64,000 nucleotides of DNA, from assembly GCA_002951995.1 (NCBI GenBank), contig CP019797.1, forward strand, positions 389,001 to 453,000, given 5' to 3'. The notes beneath the pieces were generated by a model that was given only the letters and a program-made list of their open reading frames with translations, was not told where the DNA came from and made no database searches. Source of the stretch: Stenotrophomonas acidaminiphila. Lineage in GTDB: Bacteria > Pseudomonadota > Gammaproteobacteria > Xanthomonadales > Xanthomonadaceae. Below, piece after piece: positions 28,949-37,929 of the stretch; position 1 is the stretch's first letter, and every line of letters starts with the position of its first letter. A program made the position numbers and the translations under genes.

Positions 28949-30028
28949 TCAGCGTCGTTCGAACAGGTAGTGCGACACCATCCACTGTTGCCCGCCGGCG
29001 TACCCGAACAGTTCGGCGCAGGCCATCCAGAACATCCGCCAGCGCTGGAACCACAGCCCGGCGGCGTCGCCGTAGGCCTGGCGCAGTATCGCCATCACCG
29101 CATCGCGCTGTTCGTCCTGGCGCTGCAGCCAGTGGTTGGCGGTGCGCTGGTAGTGGGTGCCGTCCACCAGCCACTGCTGGGTGATCGACAGCGGGCCCTG
29201 GAAGTGCAGCAGCGTGTCGGCGGCCGGCATCAACCCGCCGGTGAAGAAGTGCCGGCCCATCCAGTTGTCGGCACCCTGGGTCTCGAACGGGTACAGCAGG
29301 GTGCGGTGCACGAAGATGTGCACGAACAGCCGGCCACCCGGGCGCAGCCAGGTGCCGATGCGGGCGAGCAGGCTGTCGTAGTTGCGCATGTGCTCGAACA
29401 TTTCGATCGAGACGCAGCGGTCATAGGCCGCGGCGGGCAGCGCCAGGGTGTTCACGTCGCGGGTGAGCACGCGCACGTTGTGCAGGCCGCGTTCGCGGCA
29501 GCGTTCTTCGATGAAGGCGCGCTGGCCGTTGGAGTTGGATACGGCGGTGATCCGCGCGTTTGGATAGCGCGCGGCCATCCACAGGGTCAGCGAGCCCCAG
29601 CCGCAGCCCAGTTCCAGGATGTCCTGGCCGTCGGCCAGCCCGGCGCGTTCGCCGTACAGCGCCAGCATCGCCTCCTCGGCCTGCTCCAGGGTCTCGTTGC
29701 CGGTCGGGTAATAGCAGGATGAATACTTCAGCCGCGGCCCGAGGCAGTGGCCGAAGAAGGCCGGCGGCAGTTCGTAGTGCTGGCGGTTGGCGGCTTCGGT
29801 TTCGATCGCCAGCGGGCTGTGGCGCAGCTGTGCCAACCGCTCGCGCTGGCGCAGCGACTGCGCCTCCACGCCGCCGGCCAGCTCGTCGTGCAGGCGCTGG
29901 GTGCACAGGCGGCGGATGCCGGCGCGCAGTACGGCGTCCGGTACCCAGCCGCGTTCGGCCAGGCCCAGCAGGCCGGGGGCGGGCACGTCGTGCGGCAACT
30001 CGTTGCGATCCAGGGCGGTGGTGGTCAT
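28949..30028 (-). CDS. CFA-synthase-like SAM-dependent methyltransferase, last gene of lipid operon
   Basis: A 359-residue class I methyltransferase of the cyclopropane-fatty-acid-synthase group. RQHYELPPAFFGHCLGPRLKYS near residue 82 is the substrate-entry motif, ILELGCGWGSLTLWMA near 135 the SAM site and VSIEMFEHMRNYDSL near 204 the catalytic segment. The N-terminal lipid-binding domain is short compared with full CFA synthases. It is the seventh gene from the predicted stress promoter at 35621-35647. A second methyltransferase in such a cluster could add a second methyl group to a furan or unsaturated acyl chain, as FufM does in Rhodopseudomonas; that is an inference from context. Confidence 0.83.
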   Translation of the reverse strand: MTTTALDRNELPHDVPAPGLLGLAERGWVPDAVLRAGIRRLCTQRLHDELAGGVEAQSLRQRERLAQLRHSPLAIETEAANRQHYELPPAFFGHCLGPRLKYSSCYYPTGNETLEQAEEAMLALYGERAGLADGQDILELGCGWGSLTLWMAARYPNARITAVSNSNGQRAFIEERCRERGLHNVRVLTRDVNTLALPAAAYDRCVSIEMFEHMRNYDSLLARIGTWLRPGGRLFVHIFVHRTLLYPFETQGADNWMGRHFFTGGLMPAADTLLHFQGPLSITQQWLVDGTHYQRTANHWLQRQDEQRDAVMAILRQAYGDAAGLWFQRWRMFWMACAELFGYAGGQQWMVSHYLFERR

Positions 30029-30050
30029 GACGCGGTCCTCGGCAATGCGA

Positions 30051-30824
30051 TCAGGATTTGGGAAACCAGGGGAAGAACATCGGCGTGCGCCGCTGGTACG
30101 CGCGGTAGTCGTCGCCCCGCGTGCGCAGGGCCTGTTGTTCGGTGAACGGAATGCCGCTGATGAAACGCAGGAACAGGTACATCAGCACCGGTCCGAGCAG
30201 GCCCAGCCACGCGTGCGGCGCGCCCACCGCGGCAATGGCCCAGGCGCACCAGTGCAGCCATTCGAAGAAGTAGTTGGGGTGGCGCGAATAGCGCCACAGG
30301 CCGCGGTCGCAGGTACGGCCACGGTTGCCCGGATCGGCGCGGAAGCGCGCCAGCTGCGCGTCGGCCAGCGCTTCACCCAGCACCGATACCACCCACAGCA
30401 GCGCGGCGGCACCCAGTTGCAGTGGCGAAGGTTGCGGGTGTGCGACCACCGCCGCCAGCGGCAGCGAGAACAGCACCACCAGCAGGGCCTGGAACAGGAA
30501 GAAGCCCAGGAACTTGCGCTGGTCGCCATCCCAGTGCCGGCGCAGCGCACGGTAGCGGCCGTCCTCGGCCTCGCTGCGCACGCGCCGCCACAGGTGCAGG
30601 GCCAGGCGCAGGGCCCAGGCCGCGCCGAGCACGCCGACCAGGATGCGTGCCGCCGGGGCGCCGCTGCCGGTCAGCGCCAGCCATGGCGCCGCCCCGGCCA
30701 GGCCCAGGGCCCACAGCACATCGACGATGCCGGCATTGTCGTGGCGGCGCTGCCAGTGCCAGCCGCACAGCATCAGCACGCCGGCGAACGCGCCGATCCC
30801 CACCAGTTGACTGCCCAGGTTCAT
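30051..30824 (-). CDS. DUF1295 membrane protein (steroid reductase-like fold)
   Basis: A 257-residue inner-membrane protein with about six hydrophobic segments. The C-terminal RGLWRYSRHPNYFFEWLHW near 172-190 and the GIPFTEQQALRTRGDDY segment near 222 are the DUF1295/5-alpha-reductase hallmark for NADPH and lipid substrates. It overlaps the DUF2878 gene by four bases (ATGA) and lies 22 bases from the next methyltransferase. In oxidative-stress lipid operons this family accompanies CFA-like enzymes; a reduction or oxidation of acyl chains is plausible but unproven. Confidence 0.88.
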   Translation of the reverse strand: MNLGSQLVGIGAFAGVLMLCGWHWQRRHDNAGIVDVLWALGLAGAAPWLALTGSGAPAARILVGVLGAAWALRLALHLWRRVRSEAEDGRYRALRRHWDGDQRKFLGFFLFQALLVVLFSLPLAAVVAHPQPSPLQLGAAALLWVVSVLGEALADAQLARFRADPGNRGRTCDRGLWRYSRHPNYFFEWLHWCAWAIAAVGAPHAWLGLLGPVLMYLFLRFISGIPFTEQQALRTRGDDYRAYQRRTPMFFPWFPKS

Positions 30825-31354
30825 GACGTGTGTCCTCGCGGTATGTCACGTTGCAGACCCCGCGCGGCCAATGCGGCCAGCGCCGGCATCGCCAGCGCCC
30901 AGCCGGCGCCGAGTGCCAGCAGCGCGTGCCAGCGGGGTTCGGAGAAGCGCAGCGCATCCCAGCCGCTGGCCGCGCCCAGGTACGCCAGCGGCCCGCCGAC
31001 GGCGCCGAGCGCGGCGGCCAGCCACGGGCGCCGGTGCAGGTAGCCGAGCAGCGGCACCACCACCAGCGCGAACGCGCACCACAGCGCCAGGATCCACGCC
31101 GGCGGACCGGCCCACGGCCAGGCGGCGTAGTCCAGCAGCCCGCTGCCCACCCACACCGATTCGAGCAGCAGGCCGATGCCCAGCGCCGCCAGCAGCAGGC
31201 GCAGCTCCAGCGCACGCGCCGGCGAGACCGCCAGCCGCCACAGCGCGAACAGCGCGGCCGCCAGCACGCCCGGCCACCACGATCCGCGGCCGGCGCCGAT
31301 CACCGCCACGAACCAGGTCGCCTGGTAGGCCAGCAGGATCGCCAGCGTGTTCAT
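30821..31354 (-). CDS. DUF2878 membrane protein
   Basis: A 177-residue membrane protein with five or so hydrophobic segments. The conserved LLLESVWVGSGLLDYAAWPW near residue 60-80 and GPPAWILALWCAFAL are DUF2878 features. The start at 31354 is fixed by the ATGA overlap with the upstream CFA-type gene. The family has no known activity but recurs beside CFA synthase and DUF1295 genes. Confidence 0.86.
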   Translation of the reverse strand: MNTLAILLAYQATWFVAVIGAGRGSWWPGVLAAALFALWRLAVSPARALELRLLLAALGIGLLLESVWVGSGLLDYAAWPWAGPPAWILALWCAFALVVVPLLGYLHRRPWLAAALGAVGGPLAYLGAASGWDALRFSEPRWHALLALGAGWALAMPALAALAARGLQRDIPRGHTS

Positions 31355-32604
31355 GCCGGCTCCGCGTCCGCCGGGCGCCAGCCGGGCTTGGCCAGGACCA
31401 GGTGGGCCACGCCGATCGAGCGCTCGCGGAAGCCACCTTCGCAATAGGCCAGGTAGAACTCCCACAGGCGGATGAAGCGTTCGTCGAAGCCCTGCGCGCG
31501 CACCGCCGGCAACTGCGCCAGGAAGCGCTCGCGCCACGCCTGCAGGGTGCGCGCGTAGGACAGGCCGAAGTCCTCCAGCGCGATCAGCGCCAGGTCGCTG
31601 CTGCGGGTCTTGGAGGCGAGCATCGCGCTGATCGAGGGGATGAAGCAGCCGGGGAACACGTGGCGCTTGATGAAATCCACCGACTCCAGCGCCTGCGCGT
31701 AACGGTGGTCCTCGATGGTGATCGCCTGCACCAGCGCCAGCCCGTCGGGCTTGAGCAGGCGTCCGATCTGGCCGAAGTAGCTGTCCTGGAACTCGGCGCC
31801 GACCGCTTCGATCATCTCGATCGAGACCAGCTTGTCGTATTGCCCGCGCAGGTCGCGGTAGTCCGACTGCAACAGGGTGATGCGCCCGCCCAGCCCGGCT
31901 TCGGCGATACGCGCGGCGGCCAGGTCGTGCTGCTCGCGCGAAATGGTGGTGGTGGTGACACGGCAGCCGTAGTGGCGCGCCGCGTGCAGCGCGAACCCGC
32001 CCCAGCCGGTGCCGATCTCCAGCACGTGGTCATCGGGCCCGAGCGCGAGCTTGCGGCAGATCAGGTCCAGCTTGCGCGTGGATGCCGCTTCCAGGGTGTC
32101 GTCGGCCCCGCGCCAGCAGGCCGACGAGTACATCAGGTCCGGCGACAGGAACAGCCCGAAGAACGCGTTGCCCAGGTCGTAATGGGCGGCGATGTTGCGG
32201 CGGCTGCCTTCGCGCGTATTGCGGCGCAGTGCGTGCAGCGCTTTCATCGCCAGCCCGCCCAGGCGCGCGCTGCCGGTCTCCATGCCGTCGAGCAGGTCGC
32301 GGTTGCGCACCAGCAGGCGGATCAGCGCGACCAGGTCGCTGCACTGCCACAGTCCGTCCATGTAGGCCTGGCCGGCGCCGACGCTGCCGTGGGTGGCCAG
32401 TGCGCGGTAGAAGCCCGGGTCGTGGATCTGCAGGGTGACCGTGGGGCCCGCGTCGGCCGGGCCGGCCTGCAGCGTGCCCAGCGGGTCCTCGATCCGCAGT
32501 TGGCCGTGGGCGAAGCCTGCCAGCCGCCGCAGCAGGTGCCGGCGCAGGAAGCGGTCGAGGGTGCCGAAGCCCGGTGCGGTGCCGCGCTGCACGATGCTGT
32601 TCAA
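31351..32604 (-). CDS. Cyclopropane-fatty-acid synthase family methyltransferase (UfaM/CfaA-like)
   Basis: A 417-residue SAM-dependent enzyme acting on unsaturated phospholipid acyl chains. [20 protein letters not shown] near residue 137 and MYSSACW are the lipid-site motif, [16 protein letters not shown] near 195 the SAM site, and [13 protein letters not shown] near 262 with [15 protein letters not shown] near 308 are typical of CFA synthases. Translation starts at a TTG (32604) overlapping the DUF1365 stop (TTGA), with GGAG seven bases upstream. The likely product is a methylated or cyclopropane acid; its neighbours suggest the 11-methyl intermediate of the furan fatty acid pathway. Confidence 0.88.
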   Translation of the reverse strand: MNSIVQRGTAPGFGTLDRFLRRHLLRRLAGFAHGQLRIEDPLGTLQAGPADAGPTVTLQIHDPGFYRALATHGSVGAGQAYMDGLWQCSDLVALIRLLVRNRDLLDGMETGSARLGGLAMKALHALRRNTREGSRRNIAAHYDLGNAFFGLFLSPDLMYSSACWRGADDTLEAASTRKLDLICRKLALGPDDHVLEIGTGWGGFALHAARHYGCRVTTTTISREQHDLAAARIAEAGLGGRITLLQSDYRDLRGQYDKLVSIEMIEAVGAEFQDSYFGQIGRLLKPDGLALVQAITIEDHRYAQALESVDFIKRHVFPGCFIPSISAMLASKTRSSDLALIALEDFGLSYARTLQAWRERFLAQLPAVRAQGFDERFIRLWEFYLAYCEGGFRERSIGVAHLVLAKPGWRPADAEPA

Positions 32605-33377
32605 GGGGAGTCTCCGGAAACACGGGGGTGGGGATGGAAGGGGGTGCGCCTGAGCCACAGGCGCAGGGCCTGCCAGTAGATCGCGGCAAGTACCTGCGCG
32701 GTCATCAGCGGGTAGCGCCACAGCACCCGCGCGAGCGAGCGCCCGTCCAGCGGCAGCCGGCGCAGCGACAGGTGGGCGTCGAATTCGCGGCGGTCGCCGT
32801 CGGACACGTTCATGCGCACCAGCAGCCGCGACTCCGGCAGGCTGAAGCGCCAGTCGTAGCTGCGCTGCATGCCCATGAACGGGGACACGTGGAAGGTCTT
32901 GTCGAACGTCCATGCCGCCAGCCGCCCGGACTGCCGCGCCTGCGCCAGCGGCAGCACGTAGGCATGGCGCTCGCGCCACGGGGTGTTGGTGATCTCGGCC
33001 ACGATGCTGTGCAGGGTCAGGCCGTCGGCCTGGAAGCAGTAGTAGAAGCTGACCGGGTTGAAGCTCAGCCCGCCGTAGCGCAGGTGGGTGAGCAGCCGTA
33101 CCGGCCCTTCCGGGCGCTGCCCGGTGGCCGCCTGCACCCGGTCCTTGACCGCCTCCTTGAGTGGCCGCGTGGCCGGGCCGAGGAAGTCATCGCGGTGGAG
33201 CGCGGCCAGGTTGCGGCGACCCACCGACCACAGCCAGCGCCCGGCGAACACCTGGTCCAGTTCGTCCAGGTCCAGGTACAGCTGCGCCAGGCGATAGCTG
33301 AAGGCGTGCGCGCGCGGGTGATGGCGGCGATGGTGCACCACGCCCTCGTAGACCGCGCTGTGCAGGAGCGGCTTCAT
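32601..33377 (-). CDS. DUF1365 family protein
   Basis: A 258-residue protein of the DUF1365 family. Conserved stretches are [22 protein letters not shown] split across residues 15-37, [19 protein letters not shown] near 95 and the [16 protein letters not shown] segment near 162. The family is almost always next to an FAD-dependent amine-oxidase-like gene and a CFA-type gene, as here, where it overlaps both neighbours. Members belong to the singlet-oxygen regulon of Rhodobacter. Enzymatic role unproven; candidate for the furan-forming or lipid-transfer step. Confidence 0.9.
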   Translation of the reverse strand: MKPLLHSAVYEGVVHHRRHHPRAHAFSYRLAQLYLDLDELDQVFAGRWLWSVGRRNLAALHRDDFLGPATRPLKEAVKDRVQAATGQRPEGPVRLLTHLRYGGLSFNPVSFYYCFQADGLTLHSIVAEITNTPWRERHAYVLPLAQARQSGRLAAWTFDKTFHVSPFMGMQRSYDWRFSLPESRLLVRMNVSDGDRREFDAHLSLRRLPLDGRSLARVLWRYPLMTAQVLAAIYWQALRLWLRRTPFHPHPRVSGDSP

Positions 33378-34624
33378 GAGGTGGGCCAGCGCACGCCCAG
33401 GCCGGCGGCGACATCCACCGCGCTGCGCATGCCGTCCTCGTGGAAGCCCCAGCCCCAGTAGGCGCCGGCGAACCAGGTCCGGTTCTGCCCCTGGATGACG
33501 GCGCGGCGCTGCTGCGCGGCGACCGATTGCGGGGTGTACACCGGGTGCTGGTAGGCGAGGCGCCGCAGTACCCGCGCCGGGTCGACCGCCTCGCTGCGGT
33601 TCAGGGTGACCACCAGCGGCTCGGGGGCATCCAGGCCCTGCAGCAGGTTCATGCAGTAGCTGACGGTGCACGGCGCGTCGGCATCGCCCGGGACGAACGC
33701 GTTCCAGGCCGCCCATGCCTTGCGCCGGCGCGGCAGCAGCGACGCGTCGGTGTGCAGCACCACTTCGTTGGGCTGGTAGCCGATCGCGCCGAGGATCGCC
33801 TGTTCGTTGTCGCTGGCGTCGGCCAGCAGCGCCAGCGCCTGGTCGCTGTGGCACGCCAGCACGACCTGGTCGAACACCTCGCTGCCGGCGGCGCTGTCCA
33901 CGCTCACCCGGTCGCCATGGCGGTGTATGGCGCGCACCGGGCACGCCAGCCGCTCCTGCACCGTCCAGCGCGCGCGCAGCGCGTCGACATACCGCGCCGA
34001 GCCGCCGCGCACCACCCGCCACTGCGGGCGCCCGCTGACCTGCAGCATCTGGTGGTTGGCCATGAACTGGACCAGGTAGCGTGCCGGGAACTGCAGGATC
34101 TGCCGCGGCGGCGAAGACCACAGCGCCGAGGCCATCGGCACCAGGTGTTCGTCGCGGAAGGCCGCACCGTAGCCATTGGCCTGCAGCCACTCGCCCAGCC
34201 CGGGGCCCGGGCCGTCGCCCTCGAGCAGCGCCGGCGCCTGCCGGTAGAAGCGGAACAGGTCGCGCACCATGCCCAGGAAGCGCGGCGAGAGCAGGTTGCG
34301 GCGCTGGCAGAACAGCGCATCCAGCGAGGTGGCGTTGTACTCCAGCCCGCTGCGCCCGTTGTGCACCGAAAAGCTCATGGTGGTGGGCTGGGTCTGCACC
34401 TCCAGCGCCTGGAACAGCCGGGTCAGCAGCGGGTAGTGGTCCGGGTTGTGGACGATGAAGCCGGTGTCCACCGCATACGGGCGGCCGCCCACGCTGACGT
34501 CGTGGGTGTGGGTGTGCCCGCCCAGGTAGTCGGCGGCCTCGAACAGCACCACCTCGTGCGCCTGCGACAGCAGCCAGGCGCTGGCCAGGCCGGCGATGCC
34601 GGAACCGACGACGGCGATGCGCAT
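33374..34624 (-). CDS. FAD-dependent oxidoreductase (COG2907, UfaD-like)
   Basis: A 416-residue flavoprotein. The ADP-binding Rossmann motif [13 protein letters not shown] is at residues 5-17, [15 protein letters not shown] near 30 completes the dinucleotide-binding fold, and [19 protein letters not shown] near 385 is the FAD-binding C-terminal motif. COG2907 proteins next to DUF1365 and CFA-like genes include UfaD, which desaturates methylated acyl chains in Rhodobacter. The stop overlaps the DUF1365 start (ATGA) and the start is one base from the desaturase stop, so it is part of the stress-inducible lipid operon. Confidence 0.9.
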   Translation of the reverse strand: MRIAVVGSGIAGLASAWLLSQAHEVVLFEAADYLGGHTHTHDVSVGGRPYAVDTGFIVHNPDHYPLLTRLFQALEVQTQPTTMSFSVHNGRSGLEYNATSLDALFCQRRNLLSPRFLGMVRDLFRFYRQAPALLEGDGPGPGLGEWLQANGYGAAFRDEHLVPMASALWSSPPRQILQFPARYLVQFMANHQMLQVSGRPQWRVVRGGSARYVDALRARWTVQERLACPVRAIHRHGDRVSVDSAAGSEVFDQVVLACHSDQALALLADASDNEQAILGAIGYQPNEVVLHTDASLLPRRRKAWAAWNAFVPGDADAPCTVSYCMNLLQGLDAPEPLVVTLNRSEAVDPARVLRRLAYQHPVYTPQSVAAQQRRAVIQGQNRTWFAGAYWGWGFHEDGMRSAVDVAAGLGVRWPTS

Positions 34625-34625
34625 C

Positions 34626-35590
34626 TCAGCGCTCCGGCCGTTCCAGCACCCAGGCGGGCACCGGCTTGAGGTCGCGCACCAGGCCCAGCAGGGCGAGCAG
34701 GCGCAGGCCGTACCAGGTCAGGTCCACTTCCCACCAGCGGAAGCCCTGGCGGGCGCTGCTGGAGTAGAAGTGATGGTTGTTGTGCCAGCCCTCGCCGAAG
34801 GTGAGCAGCGCCAGCAGGAAATTGTTGCGGCTGTCGTCGGCGGTCTCGAAGCGGCGGCTGCCGAAGCGGTGCGAGAGCGAGTTGATCGTCACCGTGGCAT
34901 GGAACAGCACGACGGTGGAGATGAAGAACCCCCACACCAGCAACTGCGCGCCGCTGGTGTCCAGCGCCGGCCACAGGTGCTGCAGCAACGCGCCGGTGGC
35001 GTACAGGGCGATGGCCATGGCCACGGGTACCGCCACGTCGTAGCGGTCCAGCCAGCGCAGTTCCGGGTAGCGGGCCAGGTCCGGCACCCGGCTCAGGTCG
35101 GTGGCGAACGCGCGCGGGGTCATGAACCAGCCCATGTGGCTGCGCCAGAAGCCGTGCCGCGGCGAGTGCAGGTCCTGCGCCTGGTCGGCATGGCGGTGGT
35201 GGTGGCGGTGGTGGGCGGCCCACCACAGCGGGCCGCGCTGCACGCTGGTCGCGCCGATCAGCGCGAACACGAACTGCAGCCCGCGCGAGGTGCGGAAGCT
35301 GCGGTGCGAGAAGTAGCGGTGGTAGAAGCCGGTGATCGCGAACATCCGCACCACGTACAGCACCCCGGCCACCAGCAATGCCACCGGCGAGACCCCGACC
35401 CAGATCACCCCGACGCAGCCCAGGTGCAGCAGCACGAACGGCAGCACCCGCAGCCAGTCGACGCGGTCGGCATCGGCATCGTTGGCCGGCGCCGCGGCGG
35501 CGCTGTCGAACCACAGGCGCAGGCTGCGCAGGACACGGGCGGGCGCCGGGGAGGCGGGCGGGGCAGGGGAGGAGCTGGGTGCAGGGGCAT
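34626..35590 (-). CDS. Fatty-acid/acyl-CoA desaturase, first gene of lipid operon, N-terminal frame problem
   Basis: A membrane di-iron desaturase. All three histidine boxes are present: HRYFSH, HHRHHH and HNNHH, with four hydrophobic segments between them. Conserved sequence begins RSLRLWFDS. In the frame as given, no start codon exists between the predicted transcription start (about 35614) and this motif; the frame is open only back to a GTG at 35714 inside the promoter. An ATG at 35590 is one base out of frame, followed at once by CCCC (35584-35587 on the plus strand). One additional C would give MPPAPSSSPAPPASP and then the conserved part. I take 35590 as the likely start with an under-called C-run. 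Confidence 0.85.
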
Positions 35591-35620
35591 TGCCGGTGGT
35601 CCGCGGGGTACGCCCTTCTA

Positions 35621-35647
35621 TACGGTATTGCCGCGCCGTTGGATGCA
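35621..35647 (-). promoter_or_regulatory. ECF-type promoter of the lipid operon
   Basis: On the minus strand TGCATCC (35647-35641), 16 bases, then CGTATA (from 35624). This matches the CATCC-N16-CGTA pattern shared by five sites in the window and resembles the TGATCC/CGTA promoters of RpoE-ChrR sigma factors. The predicted start of transcription is near 35614, 24 bases before the likely desaturase ATG. Confidence 0.72.
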
Positions 35648-35666
35648 GGCGCCGTGGGCGCCGGCC

Positions 35667-35693
35667 TGCATCCAAACCGGGGCCGTCCGCGTA
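35667..35693 (+). promoter_or_regulatory. ECF-type autoregulatory promoter of the sigma gene
   Basis: TGCATCC (35667-35673), 16 bases, CGTACA (from 35690), reading towards the ECF sigma gene. It lies back to back with the lipid-operon promoter, the two -35 elements forming a GGATGCAGGC...GCCTGCATCC inverted repeat. Autoregulation of the sigma/anti-sigma pair is expected for this class. Confidence 0.72.
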
Positions 35694-35788
35694 CAAGCAG
35701 GCAGATGCCCGCACCGCCTGCCAACTGCCCTACCATGTGCCCGGACGCCCACCCTGGAGACCTGTCGCCCTTCGAGGCGGCCAGAGTC

Positions 35789-36373
35789 ATGTCGATCGCC
35801 GAAACAAGCCTGGGCAGTGCCGGGTACTGGTCCGCGCAGATGCAGGCCGTCGCCCTGCAGCGCGACCAGCGCTGCTTCATGCGCATCTACGATCACTTCG
35901 CGCCGCGCGTGCGGCTGTACCTGCGCGGGCTCGGTGCGCCGGAGGTGGTGGCCGAGGAGCTGGCGCAGGAAGCCCTGCTGCGGCTGTGGCAGCGTGCCGA
36001 CAGCTACGATCCGGCGCGCAGTACGCTGTCGACCTGGCTGTTCCGGGTCGCGCGCAACCTGCACATCGACCGGCTGCGCCGCGAGACCCACTGGACCGCG
36101 GTGGAGATCCAGGACGATGACGGCCTGGAGTTCTGCCAGGAGACCGAGGATCCGGATTTTTCCTCGGCCGAAAGCTATGCGGCGCATGCCGACCTCAACG
36201 AGCGCATCGAACGCCTGTCCGCCATCCAAGCACGCCTGATCCGCATGTCCTACTTCGAAGCCAAGTCGCACCAGCAGATTTCCGACGAGCTGGGCATGCC
36301 GCTGGGAACGGTCAAGTCGTACATCCGCCGCGCCTTCCAGCAGCTGCAGTCCAGCGTGAAGGGGGCCGCATGA
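35789..36373 (+). CDS. ECF sigma factor, RpoE-ChrR (ECF11) type
   Basis: A 194-residue extracytoplasmic-function sigma factor. Region 2 includes IYDHFAPRVRLYLRGLGA near residue 34 and LAQEALLRLWQRADSYDP with STWLFRVARNLHIDRLRRE near 75-94; region 4 is IRMSYFEAKSHQQISDEL and GTVKSYIRRAFQQL near 170-185. The gene overlaps its cupin anti-sigma factor (ATGA), the arrangement of the singlet-oxygen-responsive pair of Rhodobacter and Caulobacter. In-frame starts at 35705, 35735 and 35789 are possible; family length favours 35789. Expected targets are the five promoters listed in this window. Confidence 0.9.
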   Translation: MSIAETSLGSAGYWSAQMQAVALQRDQRCFMRIYDHFAPRVRLYLRGLGAPEVVAEELAQEALLRLWQRADSYDPARSTLSTWLFRVARNLHIDRLRRETHWTAVEIQDDDGLEFCQETEDPDFSSAESYAAHADLNERIERLSAIQARLIRMSYFEAKSHQQISDELGMPLGTVKSYIRRAFQQLQSSVKGAA

Positions 36374-37038
36374 GCCCGCGCCATCACCTGGATCCGGCCA
36401 CCCTGGTCAGCCACGCCGCCGGCGCCCTGTCCGCGGCCATGGCGGCAGTGGCGGCGACCCACCTGGAGGGATGCGCGCACTGCCGGCGGCAGCTGGCCGC
36501 GGCCGAGCACGTCGGCGGCGCGCTGCTGCTGCAGCAGCAGCCGGCCGTGGCCTCGGCGCGCGAGGCGCAGCTGCGCGGCGACATCCTGGCCCGGCTGCAG
36601 CAGCCGCTGCCGGCGGCCGCGGCCGAACCGGCCCCGGCGCCGATGCACCGGCCGGCCGAGCTGCTGCCGCGGGCGCTGCATCCCTACTTCGGGCGCACCT
36701 GGAAGGCGCTGCGCTGGCGCTGGGTCGCCCCCGGCGTGCACCTGGTGCGTGCCGCGGCGGGCAGTGGCGACACCCTGGTCATGCTCAAGATCGCGCCGGG
36801 CAAGAGCATCCCCCTGCACAGCCACCACGGCAGCGAGCTGACGCAGATCCTGCAGGGCGCGTACGACGACGAGCTGGGCCATTTCGGCCCGGGCGACATG
36901 GCCGACCTGGACAGCGACATCGAGCACCGGCCGATCACCTCGCCGGGGGTGCCATGCGTCTGCGTGGCGGCGCTGGACGGCCCGCTGCAGTTCCGTGGCT
37001 GGCTGGCGCGCAAGATGCAGCCGATGGTCGGCCTGTAG
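36370..37038 (+). CDS. chrR: ChrR-type zinc/cupin anti-sigma factor
   Basis: A 222-residue anti-sigma factor. The N-terminal zinc-binding anti-sigma domain has HLEGCAHCRRQL near residue 31 (HX3CX2C) plus a conserved His at the start. The C-terminal cupin domain (about 105-215) contains GKSIPLHSHHGSELTQILQG near 139-158 and the GDMADLDSDIEHRP stretch, the second metal site. In Rhodobacter ChrR the cupin domain is needed to release the sigma factor in response to singlet oxygen. It is translationally coupled to the sigma gene. Confidence 0.9.
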   Translation: MSPRHHLDPATLVSHAAGALSAAMAAVAATHLEGCAHCRRQLAAAEHVGGALLLQQQPAVASAREAQLRGDILARLQQPLPAAAAEPAPAPMHRPAELLPRALHPYFGRTWKALRWRWVAPGVHLVRAAAGSGDTLVMLKIAPGKSIPLHSHHGSELTQILQGAYDDELGHFGPGDMADLDSDIEHRPITSPGVPCVCVAALDGPLQFRGWLARKMQPMVGL

Positions 37039-37060
37039 CCGGGCACACCCGGACACCGGT

Positions 37061-37082
37061 GCCGGGCCATTGCCGGCCCGGC
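37061..37082. terminator. Bidirectional hairpin between chrR and folE
   Basis: GCCGGGCC and GGCCCGGC pair over eight bases around ATTGCC in the 64-base gap between two convergent genes. No T-run on either side, so intrinsic termination is only probable. Confidence 0.5.
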
Positions 37083-37102
37083 AGCGCGGCAGCGTGGCCG
37101 GC

Positions 37103-37822
37103 TCAGCCGCGGTGGCGCAACGACAGGAATTCGCGGCGCAGCGCCGGGTCGCTCAGGAACTTGCCGCGCATCACGCTGTTGGTCATCTTCGAGCCGTCGT
37201 CCTTCACCCCACGCCAGTGCATGCAGTAGTGGTCGGCTTCCATCACCACGGCCAGGCCGTCGGGCCGGAGCCGCTGTTCGAGCAGCTGCGCGATCTGGCT
37301 CACCGCCTCCTCCTGGATCTGCGGCCGGCTCATGATCCACTCGACCAGCCGCGCATACTTGGACAGGCCGATCAGGTTGGAGTTGGCGTCGGGCAGCACC
37401 CCGATCCAGACCTGGCCGATGATCGGGCACAGGTGGTGCGAGCAGGCGCTGCGCACCCGCAGCGGGCCGACGATCATCAGTTCGTTCAGGCGCTCGGCAT
37501 TGGGGAATTCGGTCACCGCCGGCGCTGGCTGGTAGCGGCCGGCGAACAGCTCGCGGACGAACATCTTCGCCAGCCGGCGGCCGGTGTCGCGGGTGTTGTG
37601 GTCGTTGTCGGTATCGATCACCAGCGCGCGCAGCAGCTCCTGCGCGCGGGCGGCAACCTCGTCCTCGATCGCGGCCAGCTCGCCGGCATGCAGGTGCCCG
37701 GCGATGTTGTCGTTGGCATGGAAGCGCTGGCCCGCGCGCAGCAGGCGCTGGCGGACGCGCTCGGACACCGGCAGCGGCAGCAGGGTGTCGAGCAGGGTGG
37801 GGTCGTTCGGTGGCTGGGACAT
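37103..37822 (-). CDS. folE: GTP cyclohydrolase I
   Basis: Converts GTP to 7,8-dihydroneopterin triphosphate, the first step of folate (and pterin) synthesis. The 239-residue protein has the zinc-binding cysteine/histidine motif in RSACSHHLCPIIGQVWIG near 123-140, SKYARLVEWIMSRPQIQE near 153 and HYCMHWRGVKDD near 197 carrying the second zinc cysteine. The extra N-terminal 40 residues are common. A stress-type promoter (37896-37921) lies upstream, so folate or pterin supply, perhaps for the photolyase antenna, may be part of the light response. Confidence 0.95.
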   Translation of the reverse strand: MSQPPNDPTLLDTLLPLPVSERVRQRLLRAGQRFHANDNIAGHLHAGELAAIEDEVAARAQELLRALVIDTDNDHNTRDTGRRLAKMFVRELFAGRYQPAPAVTEFPNAERLNELMIVGPLRVRSACSHHLCPIIGQVWIGVLPDANSNLIGLSKYARLVEWIMSRPQIQEEAVSQIAQLLEQRLRPDGLAVVMEADHYCMHWRGVKDDGSKMTNSVMRGKFLSDPALRREFLSLRHRG

Positions 37823-37895
37823 GGGAGAGCGCTCGGTAGCGGGGCGGGGGAGGCCCGGTCTGGCGGACGCCGCAGGCCCGGGGCATGGTCGTGCT

Positions 37896-37921
37896 TACGC
37901 GGGCATCGGCGCGTTGGATGT
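37896..37921 (-). promoter_or_regulatory. ECF-type promoter of folE
   Basis: On the minus strand CACATCC, 16 bases, CGTAAG. It keeps CATCC and CGTA at the spacing of the other four sites; the first two bases of the -35 differ. The transcription start would be near 37889, about 67 bases before folE. Confidence 0.55.
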
Positions 37922-37929
37922 GCGCAGGG

